64,000 nucleotides of DNA, taken from the NCBI GenBank assembly GCA_020349025.1, contig CP070763.1:2241140-2305139 (forward strand), in the 5' to 3' direction. Below, one piece after another: positions 8,599 to 18,595 of this stretch. Positions within the stretch are counted from its first letter, which is position 1. Every line of letters starts with the position of its first letter. This DNA comes from Candidatus Latescibacterota bacterium. GTDB taxonomy: Bacteria; Krumholzibacteriota; Krumholzibacteriia; G020349025. Made by a program: the position numbers and the translations under genes. A model generated the notes under the pieces. It searched no databases. It worked only from the letters and a program-made list of their open reading frames with translations, and was not told the origin of the DNA.

Positions 8599-9270
8599 AT
8601 GCGCACCGAACTGGCCGAGGGTCGTTCCACACAGGCGGAATCGCCCGCAACTCAGACGAGCCGCGAGCCGCGTCAGGCGGAGCCGGCGGGCGACGCGCAG
8701 CCCAAGGGAAGCTGGCTGCAGCGAGCACTGCGGCGCCGACACTACTGGATCAACTCGCGCTCGCAGCTGCCGGCGACGGGTCTTGCCGTGCTCGCGACGT
8801 TGTTCTTCGTCGTCATGTTCAACTGGGCGATGTTCGAGCGCACCTCGGTGCGCCGAGAGATCATCGCCGAGATCCGGCCGCTCGTGGAAAATCGCCTGCG
8901 CGACCAGGATCAGGCTTTCCACGGCTTCCTTCTCGTCTTGTCGGCCGGTTTCATCGTCTGCCTCACGGTGGGCATGGTGATCTTCACACACCGGAGTGCC
9001 GGCCCCGTGCATCGGGTGCGGCTGCACATGCGGCGTGTCGTGGAAGGCGATTTGAATCACCGCGTGACGCTGCGGCGCAAAGACAACTTCAAGGAGCTGG
9101 CGGTCGATTTCAACGCCATGCTGCACGCGCTCCAGGATCGGAACGAGCGCGAATGCGAAACTCTCGAAGGGCTGGCGCTGCGCCTGTGTCAACCCGCCGC
9201 GCAGACGCAGGAGATCGCCGACACGCTGAGGCGCCTGGCGCACGAGAAGGATCCGACGAACGCGGGCTGA
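8599..9270 (+). CDS. Membrane protein with a HAMP domain and no recognisable output domain
   Basis: 223 residues. A charged, disordered cytosolic N-terminus (about 1-55) precedes TM1 (TGLAVLATLFFVVMFNWAMF), a roughly 30-residue periplasmic loop rich in charge (RREIIAEIRPLVENRLRDQD), TM2 (FLLVLSAGFIVCLTVGMVIF), then a HAMP linker (PVHRVRLHMRRVVEGDLNHR to DFNAMLHALQDRNERE). After HAMP only about 35 residues remain, mildly coiled-coil, with no kinase, cyclase or chemoreceptor module. HAMP domains normally pass a signal from TM helices to such a module, so this may act on a partner protein. GGGGAG lies 8 nt before the ATG. A terminator-like hairpin follows. Confidence 0.7.
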   Translation: MRTELAEGRSTQAESPATQTSREPRQAEPAGDAQPKGSWLQRALRRRHYWINSRSQLPATGLAVLATLFFVVMFNWAMFERTSVRREIIAEIRPLVENRLRDQDQAFHGFLLVLSAGFIVCLTVGMVIFTHRSAGPVHRVRLHMRRVVEGDLNHRVTLRRKDNFKELAVDFNAMLHALQDRNERECETLEGLALRLCQPAAQTQEIADTLRRLAHEKDPTNAG

Positions 9271-9295
9271 TTCACTTCCGGATTCGCATCCGACA

Positions 9296-9324
9296 AACGG
9301 CCGACGCTGAATGCGTCGGCCGTT
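9296..9324. terminator. Rho-independent-type hairpin between convergent genes
   Basis: A perfect 12-bp stem (9296-9307 with 9313-9324) closes a TGAAT loop. It lies 26 nt after the HAMP gene stop and 54 nt from the stop of the convergent DUF4287 gene, so it could serve both. The T-tract is short (TTGCATT). Confidence 0.65.
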
Positions 9325-9377
9325 GCATTGGACGCCGGGCGAGCGCGAGCCCGCCCGTATTCCGTGCGCCGCTTGAG

Positions 9378-10100
9378 TCAGCGCTGCTTCCTCTTGCCTC
9401 CAGCGGTGGATGAGCCGAGGAGATCGGCCAGGGCACCCAGCCTTTCACCCCAATACTCCCGCATCGAGTTGGCCGCGGACCTGGTGGGGAGCCCGGCGTG
9501 CTGGATTGCGACCTGGCTCTTCTGCTCCCCCCTGGCGGTGAAGTAGGCCTGCACCGAGCTTCCATCCTCCCACGTCATGCGCATCGATTTCTCCGGCGTG
9601 GCCTTGCGGATCTGCGGCTTGACCCCGGGGAGCCAGCGGTTGCGCGTGCGTGCCGTGCTGAAGGCGCGGTAGAGCTTTGCCAGCGGCACGTGCAGCGTCT
9701 TGCTCTTGTTCATCTCGTAGGCGCCGCCACGGCGCTGCCCCACCTCACGCAGCCCACGAATACGCTCGTAGCCCACGGTCACGGTCTGCGCCCACCAGCC
9801 CGAGATCTCGTGCGCTTCACGGAGGTGTCGCGCGATGTCGCGATGCGACATGGCGGTGGCGTCGATCGCATCCAGCACGCGCAGCCACTGTGTCCACGTA
9901 CGCCCCGTCTTGGCGCGCACGGCTTCGTCGGACATCCCGGCGAGGCGCGCGAGCTCTGCGCTCGAGGCTGTGATCGCGGGCGCGGACACGCTCTTCCGTT
10001 TCTTCTTCTCGAGGATCTGGGTGCGGGCTGTGGTGTAGGACTCGCCCGTCTTCTGCATGCGGGAGCGAACGAGGCGTTTGAAGTCCTTGCTCTTCGGCAT
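9378..10100 (-). CDS. DUF4287 domain protein with C-terminal SRPBCC-like domain
   Basis: 240 residues. The N-terminal basic part (MPKSKDFKRLVRSRMQKTGE, SYTTARTQIL) is a DUF4287-like helical segment. It is followed by a second unit, AKTGRTWTQWLRVLDAIDAT with HRDIARHLREAHEISGWWAQ, typical of DUF4287-like proteins. The last 90 residues (LYRAFSTARTRNRWLPG, KSMRMTWEDGSSVQAYFTAR, REYWGERLGALADLL) fit an SRPBCC/AHSA1-type helix-grip fold that usually holds a hydrophobic ligand. The fold call rests on pattern, and no function is established for the family. AAGGAG sits 6 nt before the ATG at 10100. Single-gene unit. Confidence 0.7.
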   Translation of the reverse strand: MPKSKDFKRLVRSRMQKTGESYTTARTQILEKKKRKSVSAPAITASSAELARLAGMSDEAVRAKTGRTWTQWLRVLDAIDATAMSHRDIARHLREAHEISGWWAQTVTVGYERIRGLREVGQRRGGAYEMNKSKTLHVPLAKLYRAFSTARTRNRWLPGVKPQIRKATPEKSMRMTWEDGSSVQAYFTARGEQKSQVAIQHAGLPTRSAANSMREYWGERLGALADLLGSSTAGGKRKQR

Positions 10101-10370
10101 CACGAACTCCTTCGTCGAGACCGCGGACCACGCTCCCCAGCAGCGAAGCCCGTGCGGTCGCACGAAGGCTCCGGCGATGCCAGACCCGGGAGTCTGCCCC
10201 CCTTTGCCTCACGCGGGCCCTCGCTGGGGGAGGACCGAAGAGGTTGGGCGTGGGTCACCGCCCTGGCGCAGGAGAATGCACGCTCCGGCAGGGGAAATCA
10301 AGCGCACGCGGCAGCTCGGCCCGGGATGCCGCAAGCGCGCAGAAGCCCAGCTCGCAGTGCCGCGCACGCG

Positions 10371-12197
10371 TCATTCCCACTCGATCGTTGCGGGCGGTTT
10401 CGTCGTGATGTCGATGGCGACCGCTCCCACCGGATCGAAGGCCAGGAGCGCTTCGACGAGCTCGGCCGCGCACGTGTCACCGATCCACGCAGGCCGCGCG
10501 GTCATGGCACGCTCCGAGTGGATCGGCCGCACGACAACGAGCTCGGAGCCGAGACCATCCAGCCTGAGCGGCACGAGCACTGTGGGGCACTGCCACACGC
10601 TGCGCATGAGCCCGTGGCGCTCGAGTGCGCCCATGACGAGAGCGTCGAGCTCGCGCAGCAGGTCGAGCCGCCGCGGCGTGACCGTGGCCGGAACGAGCTC
10701 GACCCGGCGCGGCTGCCGGCCGCTGAGCTCGAAGAGGCAGCGGTTGATTCCGGGCACGCTCTTCGTGAGGAGTGTGGCAAGCGCCGTCAGCTTCTCCCAT
10801 CCCGGGTTGTCGCCGACGAGTAGCGCGGGGTGCTCGTAGCTGCGCAGGTCCGCCTTCACGCCGACCGAGCGCACGGGAAGCGGGATCGCGCGCAGGCTCG
10901 AGCCCGCGACCACGGCGTCGATGTCGCGCTGCAGGCGGGGCTCGTCGAAGTCGGCGGGGACCGCGGTTTCCGAGGCTACGCGGATCCCGAGGCCCGGGCC
11001 GGGGAAGGGGTGACGCTCGACGCTTTCCGGATCGAGGCCGAGCGCGCGTCCGAGCTCCCGGACCTCCGCCTTGTAGAGATCCTTGAGCGGTTCCACGACC
11101 TTGCCGGCGCGGATCATCTCCTCGATGACGGGAACGCGGTTGTGGTGCGTTTTGATGACGTCGGCGCGCTTCGTTCCACCCGTCTCGATCGTGTCGGGGT
11201 AGATGGTTCCCTGACCGAGGAGCGCATGTTCCAGGTCGAGCTTGGCCGCTTCGCGCTCGAACACCTCGACGAACGTCAGGCCGATGGCCCTGCGCTTCGC
11301 CTCCGGATCGGTGAGGCCTGCGAGCGCCGCGAGGAAATCGCTGCTGGCATCGACGACGTGCAGGCTCGGGCCGAGGCCCAGCTCGTGCATCTTGGCAGCC
11401 ACGCGCGTGCTCTCCTCCTTGCGCATGAGCCCGTTGTCGATGTGCAGAAGCTTGAGATGCTCGGTGCCGAAGGCACGTTCGAAAAGGAGCGCCGCTACCG
11501 TGGAATCCACGCCACCCGAGGCGAGGAGCAGCACGTCCCGATCCCCCACGTCGTCACGGATCGCGGCGACACGCTCCTCGATCTGATCCCCGACCGCCCA
11601 ATCCGCCTTGGCGCCGCACACTTCGAGGACGAAGTTGCGCAGGATCTGCACGCCGCACGGTGTGTCGTCCACTTCGGGATGGAACTGGAGGCCGTACAGA
11701 CGGCGCTCTTCGCAGGCGATCGCTGCGTTGCGGTGATCGTGTGAGCCATCCGTGCCGCCTGTCGAGTAGCCGAGCTCCGTGAACTCCGCCGGAAGTCGGG
11801 TGACACTGTCGCCGTGGCTCATCCACACCGTTTCCTGCGGTTCGAGCCCCGCGAACAGAGGGGAGTCCGCGACCAGGTGCAGCGTCGCCGCGCCGTACTC
11901 GCGCGCGGTGTGTTCGACCGCGCCGCCCGCGTACTTGGCGATCTCCTGGTGTCCAAAGCAGAACCCGAGGACCGGAATGCCGAGGTCGAGGACACCGCGG
12001 CTCCAATCCGCCTCGGCATCGAGGGCGCTGAGCGCCGGGCTGCCCGAGAGGATGAGCCCCTTGTAGTGGCGAAACGTTTGCACGGGGTCGTCGGGATCGC
12101 GGATCTCCGCGTACACGCCGAGCGCCCGCACTTTCGTTGCGATCAGATGGACGTACTGCCCCCCGAAATCGAGAACCGCAATCGTGTCGTGCTCCAC
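10371..12197 (-). CDS. guaA: GMP synthase (glutamine-hydrolysing) with an expanded, eukaryote-like C-terminal region
   Basis: Converts XMP to GMP using ATP and glutamine. 608 residues against about 525 for the usual bacterial enzyme. Class I amidotransferase domain: nucleophile Cys about 80 in LGFCFGHQE, His/Glu in QFHPEVDD (173-175). ATP pyrophosphatase domain: LLLASGGVDSTVAALL (about 224-239), LLGQGTIYPDTIE. Then the dimerisation region HPFPGPGLGIRV, after which about 90 extra residues (LPVRSVGVKADLRSYEHPAL, SVPGINRCLFELSG) precede RLDLLRELDALV. It ends in the conserved DITTKPPATIEWE. The extra block has the order of the human-type enzyme, where the dimerisation fold is duplicated. The GTG at 12197 is 6 nt behind GGAGAG and is preferred over a TTG at 12215. 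Confidence 0.93.
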   Translation of the reverse strand: MEHDTIAVLDFGGQYVHLIATKVRALGVYAEIRDPDDPVQTFRHYKGLILSGSPALSALDAEADWSRGVLDLGIPVLGFCFGHQEIAKYAGGAVEHTAREYGAATLHLVADSPLFAGLEPQETVWMSHGDSVTRLPAEFTELGYSTGGTDGSHDHRNAAIACEERRLYGLQFHPEVDDTPCGVQILRNFVLEVCGAKADWAVGDQIEERVAAIRDDVGDRDVLLLASGGVDSTVAALLFERAFGTEHLKLLHIDNGLMRKEESTRVAAKMHELGLGPSLHVVDASSDFLAALAGLTDPEAKRRAIGLTFVEVFEREAAKLDLEHALLGQGTIYPDTIETGGTKRADVIKTHHNRVPVIEEMIRAGKVVEPLKDLYKAEVRELGRALGLDPESVERHPFPGPGLGIRVASETAVPADFDEPRLQRDIDAVVAGSSLRAIPLPVRSVGVKADLRSYEHPALLVGDNPGWEKLTALATLLTKSVPGINRCLFELSGRQPRRVELVPATVTPRRLDLLRELDALVMGALERHGLMRSVWQCPTVLVPLRLDGLGSELVVVRPIHSERAMTARPAWIGDTCAAELVEALLAFDPVGAVAIDITTKPPATIEWE

Positions 12198-12355
12198 TGG
12201 ACGCTCTCCGTGCAAGTCAGACGACCGTCACCACGGCCGAGCGGGTGTCCGGGGTGGCGGTCCGTGCCCGTTGGATTGGGCGAATCTAACGGGCTTCCTT
12301 CCAGCCACGCAAGGGCCTCCGAATGCAGGCAGCAGCGGTCGTTTGGCCACGAGCC

Positions 12356-12976
12356 TCACTTCAAGGCGAATTCGATCGGGATGACCATCCAAACGGCAAC
12401 CGGCTCCTCGCCCACCCGTGCCGGCTTGAAAACGGCCGAGCGCGCGCTCCGAAGCGCCGCTCCGCTCAGCTCGGTGACCCCGCGAAGAACGAACGTCCGG
12501 AGCACGTGGCCGTCGGTTCCGACCAGGACGCGCACGAGAACGGTGCCAGAAATCTGCGCCTCGCGCGCGCTCTCCGGGTCGTGCACCGGATCCATCGACA
12601 CGAGCTCCGGAGCCACGTCGAAGTCCACATACTCGTCCGGCCGAGGAAGCGCGTGGCTCGCCGGCGCCTGCGGCAGCGTCGTCCCGCGACACGGATAGTC
12701 GTCACCCAGGCTCTGCGTCACCCGATACACGATCCGGTTGGCGCGTTCGCGCAGCGCGGCGAGCGCTTCACGACCTGCTGGGTCCTCAGACCCCTCGAGG
12801 TCGGCGAGCGCCTGTGCGAGCTCGAGATCGATCTCGGCGAGATGGGTCGCATACGCTTCGAGCGTGTTGGCGAACCATGCCGACGACTCGGAAGGCCGTG
12901 CCACACCCTCCAGGGTCGCCGCAGTCACGAGGAGCACCAGGGACACGACCAATGCCAGTGGCCTTCGAGACCTCAT
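12356..12976 (-). CDS. Exported protein with TonB C-terminal-type domain
   Basis: 206 residues. A signal peptide or anchor (MRSRRPLALVVSLVLLVTAA) is followed by a helical, acidic segment (LAEIDLELAQALADLEGSED, about 40-100). The C-terminal 75 residues (EAQISGTVLVRVLVGTDGHV, LRTFVLRGVTELSGAALRSA, FKPARVGEEPVAVWMVIPI) match the TonB C-terminal fold used by energy-transducer-like proteins. It lacks the long proline-rich spacer of true TonB, and no exbB/exbD lies nearby. It may be a stand-alone periplasmic binding module. GGGAGG lies 8 nt before the ATG. It sits 165 nt downstream of the porin gene on the same strand. Confidence 0.75.
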   Translation of the reverse strand: MRSRRPLALVVSLVLLVTAATLEGVARPSESSAWFANTLEAYATHLAEIDLELAQALADLEGSEDPAGREALAALRERANRIVYRVTQSLGDDYPCRGTTLPQAPASHALPRPDEYVDFDVAPELVSMDPVHDPESAREAQISGTVLVRVLVGTDGHVLRTFVLRGVTELSGAALRSARSAVFKPARVGEEPVAVWMVIPIEFALK

Positions 12977-13141
12977 CGCATGAACCTCCCAGCGTGAACC
13001 AATGGAAGCGGAGGGCGGGTGGGACTCCCGCTGCAATGAAACGGCTCAGAGGGCGGAGCGCAAATCGGAACGCTCCGCCGGTTTCGGGCCGCCACGCGCG
13101 CCCAAGATGCCAGGGGGACGGGCGGGCGGGTCTCGAGCAGC

Positions 13142-14524
13142 CTAGATCGCCACCGAGAAGCCGATGATGAAGGTGGCGCGACTGAAATCGAGCTCGACCT
13201 CGTCCGAAGGGTCGAGGACTGGATCGTCTTCACCCGGATTCAGATCGATCTGCTGCAGGATCTTCTCGCTTCCCCACGCGTAGGAGATCCCCAGCGTCAG
13301 ATTCGACCGTCCCACTTTGAAGGTGCCACCGCCCGTCACGTGGTAGATGTCGAAGCCCGTCCTGGAAACGTCCGACTCGGCATTGAAGGCGGAGAAGTCG
13401 GAGGTGAAGCTGAGGTAGCCGACGAGCGACTCACCGAACCGATGCTCGACGCCGACCGCATAGTTCACCACGCTATCGAGTTTCTGCCGCAGCGAGCGCT
13501 GGATCGTGTCGCCCGTCGCTTGGGATACGAAGCTCTCGAGCTCGAGAACGTCGTAGGTGCCCACGCCGTCGAACCACTCGGCTGACGCGAGGATCCTCGT
13601 CCTGGTGAGGTGCAGTGCTGCACCGACACCGACGGACAGAGGAGTCTTGTAGTTCGCGGTCACGTCGGTCTGGATGTCGGTTTCGAAGGCGTCGTCCGGG
13701 ATGCCGTCGTCATCGATGTCGAGCTCGACGATCGTGGTGTTGAGCGCCGCCTCGCCGCTCCCGGTCAAGCGAACGTTCGGAGTGGTCAACGTGAGGCCTG
13801 CGGTGAGCGGCATGAGGTCGAACCCGATGCCCACCTTCCACAGCAGGCTGTAGACGGTGCTCGAGAAGTTGTCGACGTCGAAGACGAGAGCCATGTCTCC
13901 AGAGTCGGGGAGGGCCTGCGCGAACCTTCGGTCCACCTGGCTCTGATTGCGAAAGGACAGATACTGCGTCACGCCGAGACCGGCTTGTGGACCAAAGCCA
14001 CGCGACCAGGTCAGACCCGCCCACAGTTCGTTCCCCTCGTTGGAGAAGGCCAGCGCGCCGGCAAACTCCTCCTCTCCCGGTGCCGGCAGGAAGTCGCCGC
14101 GCGCAAGGCGCGCCCCCTCGACCTCCGCACGGTAGCGATAGCGCGTGAGGAGCGAGTACGCGAACTTGTTCTTCCCGAGCCACGACTTTCGAAAGGCGCC
14201 CGCCAGCATGTTGGGGAGAATGTTGAAGTCGGATGCGGTGAGGTCGATCCCCTCGCCGGCGCCGTCGCGGATCGTGAGCGTTTGGGTCTGGTAGACGTTT
14301 GCGGAGAGGAGCAGCTCGGGATTCTCCACATAGCCGAGGGCACCCGGGTTGTAATACGTGGCGCTCATGTCGCCGACGGCGCCGATGACGGCGCCGCCGA
14401 GGAGCATGGCGCGCGGGCCGTACTGGCTGTTCCAGTAGTGCGTATCTTGCGCGCCGCCGACGTCCGGCAGGCCGACGACTGCGAGTGTCGCAACGCAAGC
14501 CAGAGTGGATCGAAGCAATCTCAT
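13142..14524 (-). CDS. FadL/OmpP1-like outer-membrane beta-barrel protein
   Basis: 460 residues. Signal peptide (MRLLRSTLACVATLAVVGLP, cleavage near GGA-QD), then the hatch-like motif SQYGPRAMLLGGAVIGAVGD with MSATYYNPGALGYVENPEL, characteristic of the FadL/TodX/OmpP1 family of hydrophobic-compound porins. Alternating beta-strands continue to the end, closing in FSRATFIIGFSVAI. Such proteins let long-chain fatty acids or aromatic hydrocarbons cross the outer membrane. A short calcium-loop-like insert (DIDDDGIPDD) lies in one loop. GGAGG precedes the ATG. The acyl-CoA dehydrogenase/ETF operon 4 kb away makes a fatty or aromatic acid substrate plausible, but this is inference. Confidence 0.8.
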   Translation of the reverse strand: MRLLRSTLACVATLAVVGLPDVGGAQDTHYWNSQYGPRAMLLGGAVIGAVGDMSATYYNPGALGYVENPELLLSANVYQTQTLTIRDGAGEGIDLTASDFNILPNMLAGAFRKSWLGKNKFAYSLLTRYRYRAEVEGARLARGDFLPAPGEEEFAGALAFSNEGNELWAGLTWSRGFGPQAGLGVTQYLSFRNQSQVDRRFAQALPDSGDMALVFDVDNFSSTVYSLLWKVGIGFDLMPLTAGLTLTTPNVRLTGSGEAALNTTIVELDIDDDGIPDDAFETDIQTDVTANYKTPLSVGVGAALHLTRTRILASAEWFDGVGTYDVLELESFVSQATGDTIQRSLRQKLDSVVNYAVGVEHRFGESLVGYLSFTSDFSAFNAESDVSRTGFDIYHVTGGGTFKVGRSNLTLGISYAWGSEKILQQIDLNPGEDDPVLDPSDEVELDFSRATFIIGFSVAI

Positions 14525-14771
14525 ATCGTTCCTCCGCATTGACTTTGAACCGCTCCCCGCGATCGTCGTCGCGGTTGCTCGTCGTCGGCGTTGCGAGCGC
14601 GGATCTCTTCATTGACGACGCCCGTTGCGTCACACGGCTTGGGCTCCGGGTCGGTAGGGTACACCAACGCCTGCTGCCGGGCAGCACTCCTGCAGCCCTC
14701 CCGGACGCGACCCGAAAGCTGGTATGGTGTGCCCTCACGGGGACTTCTCGAGAGACGAAGGAGGTCGCTGC

Positions 14772-16595
<1,824 letters not shown>

Positions 16596-16601
16596 GCACG
16601 A

Positions 16602-16638
16602 GGCCGCCACCGCCTGTCGACGACGTGCGGTGGCGGCC
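16602..16638 (+). terminator. Terminator hairpin after the M2 peptidase
   Basis: A perfect 12-bp GC stem (16602-16613 with 16627-16638) with a 13-nt loop begins 6 nt after the stop codon and is followed by TTCGATT. The T-tract is imperfect. It may also act on the convergent thioredoxin-like gene. Confidence 0.65.
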
Positions 16639-16770
16639 TTCGATTCCTGTCGATGTGAAACCCAAGCCCAGCCAGCACCTTCGTGGGGTACGGGGAGCAA
16701 TCTGCAAGGCGGCCGGGCCGGCATCGAGGACCGCTGTCGCATTGAGACTGCCTGTCCCGGGCGATCGCAG

Positions 16771-17355
16771 CTACTCGCTGAACGACACCTCGGGATGCAG
16801 CCGGTTCCAGCGATTCATATGCTGCGCCAGCGTGGCGCGGATCTGCACATCCGTGTGGTAGCCGATGGCGTGATACAGAGTCTGTCCCAAGGGTGAAAAG
16901 AGAATGTGCTGCGGAATGGTGCGCGCGCGTTCATGTCCGGCAACCACGAGGTATGGATTGAGTCGGTAGCGCTTGGCCCATGCCGCCGCTGTACCAACCG
17001 TGGCCTGCGACGTCGGTTCCGCCGCGCTCGTCAACAGGGTCAGGAAGAGAACGTCCTCGCCGACGACATCCTCGAGCTTGCTGATCAACGGCGCCTGCCG
17101 TGTGCAGGGTCCACACCAGGAAGCGGCGAAGTCGACCCAGACGAAGTAGCCCGCGAAATTTTCCAAAGCCACAGCCTCGCCGAAAGCGTTCGAGCCGCAC
17201 GTTCGCCCACGACGGTTGCCATAGCTGTGATCATCGAGATTGTCGAGATGTGGATCCTTCGCTCGCTTCCCGCAAGAACTCAGAAGGCCAAGGAGGAGCC
17301 CGGCGAGTGCGACGCGAAGAAACCGCGTGCGGCATTCGTGCATGGGTACGGACAT
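16771..17355 (-). CDS. TlpA-like thioredoxin-fold lipoprotein
   Basis: 194 residues. The signal sequence FLRVALAGLLLGLLSSC has a lipobox (LLSSC), so the protein should be a periplasm-facing lipoprotein. The thioredoxin fold shows FVWVDFAASWCGPCTRQAPLIS, with the WCGPC active site, then VLFLTLLTS and, near the end, an ILFSPLGQTLYHAIGYH strand where thioredoxins have the cis-proline/return strands. It resembles TlpA/ResA proteins that reduce or isomerise periplasmic disulfides, for example in cytochrome c maturation; no ccm genes are nearby. Two ATGs (17355, 17343) compete and neither has a clear ribosome-binding site. Confidence 0.82.
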   Translation of the reverse strand: MSVPMHECRTRFLRVALAGLLLGLLSSCGKRAKDPHLDNLDDHSYGNRRGRTCGSNAFGEAVALENFAGYFVWVDFAASWCGPCTRQAPLISKLEDVVGEDVLFLTLLTSAAEPTSQATVGTAAAWAKRYRLNPYLVVAGHERARTIPQHILFSPLGQTLYHAIGYHTDVQIRATLAQHMNRWNRLHPEVSFSE

Positions 17356-17662
17356 CGAGGCGATCCAGTCTGCTTGAAGGTTGTCGGGAGGTGCGCCGCA
17401 ACACACGTGCCGGTTGTGTCCATACGCGCGGCGAAGCCCAGCTGCTGCTGCCCGCCAGCTCGACGGCGGTGCTCCCTTGCGGGACCGACCGCAGAGAATT
17501 CGGCGCATGCGCTTCGGCGGTGGCTTGACGCCTGGAAACGTGCGACCTACGTTCGGGCGTGTACCATCCCTGAGAGACGAATCCAATCGTGGACTCGGCC
17601 GGCGTGGCGCCCTCGTCGTGGATTCGGCGGGCGTCGCTGCTCGTAGCGAAGGGAGCCCGACG
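17356..17662. other. Divergent intergenic region, no gene seen
   Basis: About 307 nt between the divergent thioredoxin-like and ARPP-1 genes. It must hold both promoters. The best plus-strand candidate is TTGACG (17525-17530) with TACGTT 17 nt on, which is weak. I see no repeat or small gene. Confidence 0.5.
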
Positions 17663-18589
17663 ATGCCACAGCTGATCGATGCACTGGGTGATCTCGACGT
17701 CGCGGAGCCGAGTGAGCACGCGTCGCTGCGGGTGTTCGGCGTGCGCTGGCGCACCACCACGCAGGGTCCGGCGTACGTCACGCTCGACGAAGCGCTGAGC
17801 GCAAAGAAGCTGGAAGTGACGGAGTTGGGGGAGCAAGGCAGCGTGCCGCAGCTCAAGGTCGTCAACAGCGGGGACTCGAGGGTCTTCATGATGGCGGGCG
17901 AGGAGCTGATCGGGGCGAAGCAGAATCGCGTCCTCAACGTCAGCCTCATGGTGGATGCTGCCAGCGAGCAGCCGATTCCGGTGAGCTGCGTCGAGGCGGG
18001 TCGTTGGTCGTACCGCTCGCCCCGGCTCACGAGCGCGGGCACGACCTCCCCGGGGCACCTCCGCAAGCTGATGTCGAAGCAGATGCACGAGAGCTACAAG
18101 ACGGGCGCGAGCGCCATGTCCGACCAGGGTGCGGTGTGGGAGGCGATCCGTGGCAAGATGCGGCGCATGGGATCCACCTCGCCGTCGGCCGAGCTGCATC
18201 AGGTCTACCGCGACTACGACAAGAAGCTCGCTTCGGTACTGCAGAACATCGCTGCGCCGGAGGGTTGCAGCGGTGCCGTGTTCACGTCGGGGGAGCGCAT
18301 CCTGGGTATGGATCTCTTCGATCGACCTGCAACCCTCCAGAAGCTCTGGGACAAGATCACGCGCGGCTATGCGATCGACGCGCTCGAAGAGGAAGAGGCA
18401 CCGGCAAAGGTGACGAGCGAGCAAGTGCGCGCGTGGTTGCAGTCGCTCTCGAGCACGAAGGTGGAGATGTTCAAGTCGCCCGGCGTGGGTGACGACGTTC
18501 GTCTCGAGGGAGACAAGGCACATGGTGGCGCGCTCGTCGTTGACGAGCAGCCGGTCCATGTGGAGGTCTTCGCAGAGGCCCCGGCCTGA
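17663..18589 (+). CDS. ARPP-1 family protein
   Basis: 308 residues, no signal peptide or membrane segment. The sequence VFMMAGEELIGAKQNRVLNV, with GRWSYRSP and a final GDKAHGGALVVDEQPVH, is typical of the ARPP-1 (DUF6569-like) domain found in bacterial proteins associated with ADP-ribosylglycohydrolase and rhodanese-phosphatase genes. The middle part (SKQMHESYKTGASAMSDQGA to YRDYDKKLASVLQNI) is helical. No catalytic residues can be named. It lies 7 nt from the convergent EtfA gene. GGGAG lies 7 nt before the ATG. The name is from family recognition; the biological role is unknown. Confidence 0.7.
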   Translation: MPQLIDALGDLDVAEPSEHASLRVFGVRWRTTTQGPAYVTLDEALSAKKLEVTELGEQGSVPQLKVVNSGDSRVFMMAGEELIGAKQNRVLNVSLMVDAASEQPIPVSCVEAGRWSYRSPRLTSAGTTSPGHLRKLMSKQMHESYKTGASAMSDQGAVWEAIRGKMRRMGSTSPSAELHQVYRDYDKKLASVLQNIAAPEGCSGAVFTSGERILGMDLFDRPATLQKLWDKITRGYAIDALEEEEAPAKVTSEQVRAWLQSLSSTKVEMFKSPGVGDDVRLEGDKAHGGALVVDEQPVHVEVFAEAPA

Positions 18590-18595
18590 TCGGCG

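Noticed and set aside
9498-10823. 441-codon plus-strand frame opposite the DUF4287 gene and the 3' end of guaA
   Set aside because: Antisense to two clear genes, no ribosome site or domain.
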